From Alphaproteobacteria bacterium UBA5343 (GTDB lineage Bacteria; Pseudomonadota; Alphaproteobacteria; RF32; UBA5343), in contig DHQH01000049.1 of NCBI GenBank assembly GCA_002410125.1, positions 42,943 to 57,756 on the forward strand: a DNA stretch of 14,814 nt, read 5' to 3'. The notes under the pieces are model-generated. The model saw only the letters and a program-made list of their open reading frames with translations. It was not told the origin of the DNA and searched no databases. Positions within the stretch are counted from its first letter, which is position 1, and the number at the start of each line of letters is the position of its first letter. Made by a program: the position numbers and the translations under genes. Below are positions 14,378 to 14,814 of this stretch, one piece after another.

Positions 14378-14814
14378 ATGAATGAAGTTATTCTTGTTAC
14401 TGTTGGCTCTTTATGCCTGATTGGTATTATTGCAGCTGCTGTTTTGTATTTAGTATCTAAAAAATTCCATGTAGAAGAAGATCCAAAAATCGATATTGTT
14501 GAAGAAGCTTTGCCTAGTGCTAATTGTGGTGCTTGTGGTTTTGCTGGGTGTCGTGCTTTTGCTGTGGCGGCCTGTGAGTCCGATAAAGAAGGTTTTTCTA
14601 AGATGAATTGCCCTGTTGGTGGTGAAGAAGTTATGGCTAGTGTTGCATCAATTGTTGGTTTTGAGGCAACTAAAAAGGATAAAACTGTTGCAATGCTTAT
14701 GTGTCAGGGATCTTATGAAAATGCTCCTAAGAAAATTGACTTTGAAGGTTTGCAAAGTTGTAGATTATTAGATGCTAATTTTGCTGGTGAAAAGGGTTGC
14801 CCATCAGGTTGTTT
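14378..14814 (+). CDS. rnfB: Electron transport complex subunit RnfB (partial, 3' end beyond window)
   Basis: The first 145 residues are present and the gene runs off the window. A single N-terminal transmembrane helix (about 4-26) is followed by FHVEEDPKID and then the iron-sulphur motif LPSANCGACGFAGC (C50, C53 and C58; the fourth ligand is probably C78 in NCPVGG). A second cysteine group begins near the cut end: MLMCQGS, QSCRLL and GCPSGC. RnfB carries electrons between ferredoxin and the membrane RNF complex, which couples ferredoxin:NAD oxidoreduction to ion transport. The ANCGACGFAGC form and the CPVGG segment look more like the longer RnfB of anaerobes such as Bacteroidetes and Clostridia than E. 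coli RsxB, though the diagnostic C-terminal ferredoxin domain is out of view. The ATG at 14378 follows a weak TAGG about 11 bases upstream. Confidence 0.93.
   Translation, partial: MNEVILVTVGSLCLIGIIAAAVLYLVSKKFHVEEDPKIDIVEEALPSANCGACGFAGCRAFAVAACESDKEGFSKMNCPVGGEEVMASVASIVGFEATKKDKTVAMLMCQGSYENAPKKIDFEGLQSCRLLDANFAGEKGCPSGC

Noticed and set aside
1..14814. CRISPR arrays, insertion sequences, tRNA genes or stop-codon reassignment
   Set aside because: No regularly spaced direct repeats, transposase motifs, tRNA-like cloverleaf or in-frame UGA within conserved genes was seen. TGA is used as a normal stop, as in apbE.

Overview
The window is AT-rich bacterial chromosome with tightly packed genes. 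It most likely comes from a low-GC alphaproteobacterium. The evidence is the style of RecG (start MRP, motif DEQHRFG), a Mfd with the motif-II variant DEEQHFGV common in that class, neighbouring recG and mfd, and two intergenic palindromic repeats of the form CTGGATCCCCG...CGAGGATGAC, a type I associate with alphaproteobacterial genomes. An RNF-type locus and the apparent absence of sdhE next to mfd would fit an anaerobic or host/gut-associated lifestyle. The lineage and lifestyle are inferences. Stop codons are used normally, and I see no rRNA, tRNA, CRISPR array or transposase.

Left part (1-3177): one copy of a composite palindromic repeat, a strong hairpin terminator, and a minus-strand gene of unknown function with possible leucine-rich-variant-like helical repeats. 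Then come a second repeat copy and recG on the minus strand. RecG carries an unusual lysine in helicase motif VI. recG and mfd diverge from an 87-bp gap that holds a likely mfd promoter.

Middle (3178-9820): a plus-strand run of mfd, a WYL-like/TerB-like protein, cysS, an HD-domain phosphohydrolase and a 54-residue acidic protein. Gaps are 6-21 bp, so this is probably one transcription unit. It ends at a textbook bidirectional terminator at 9789-9818.

Envelope block (9843-12856): a small TRL-like lipoprotein on the minus strand with strong expression signals; a DUF378 two-helix membrane protein and an AsmA-like membrane-anchored protein on the plus strand; a second bidirectional terminator; then, on the minus strand, a CDP-alcohol phosphatidyltransferase translationally coupled (ATGA overlap) to an acidic exported protein of unknown function.

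Right end (12857-14814): apbE (flavin transferase), an RseC-family membrane protein overlapping it by ATGA, and the first 145 residues of rnfB, cut by the window edge. ApbE attaches the FMN groups that RNF/NQR subunits need, so this looks like the start of an RNF electron-transport locus together with its maturation factor. I found no clearly new defence or mobile system. The best leads are the RecG motif VI change, the covarying repeat pair, the coupled lipid-synthase/exported-protein pair, and the organisation of the RNF locus.
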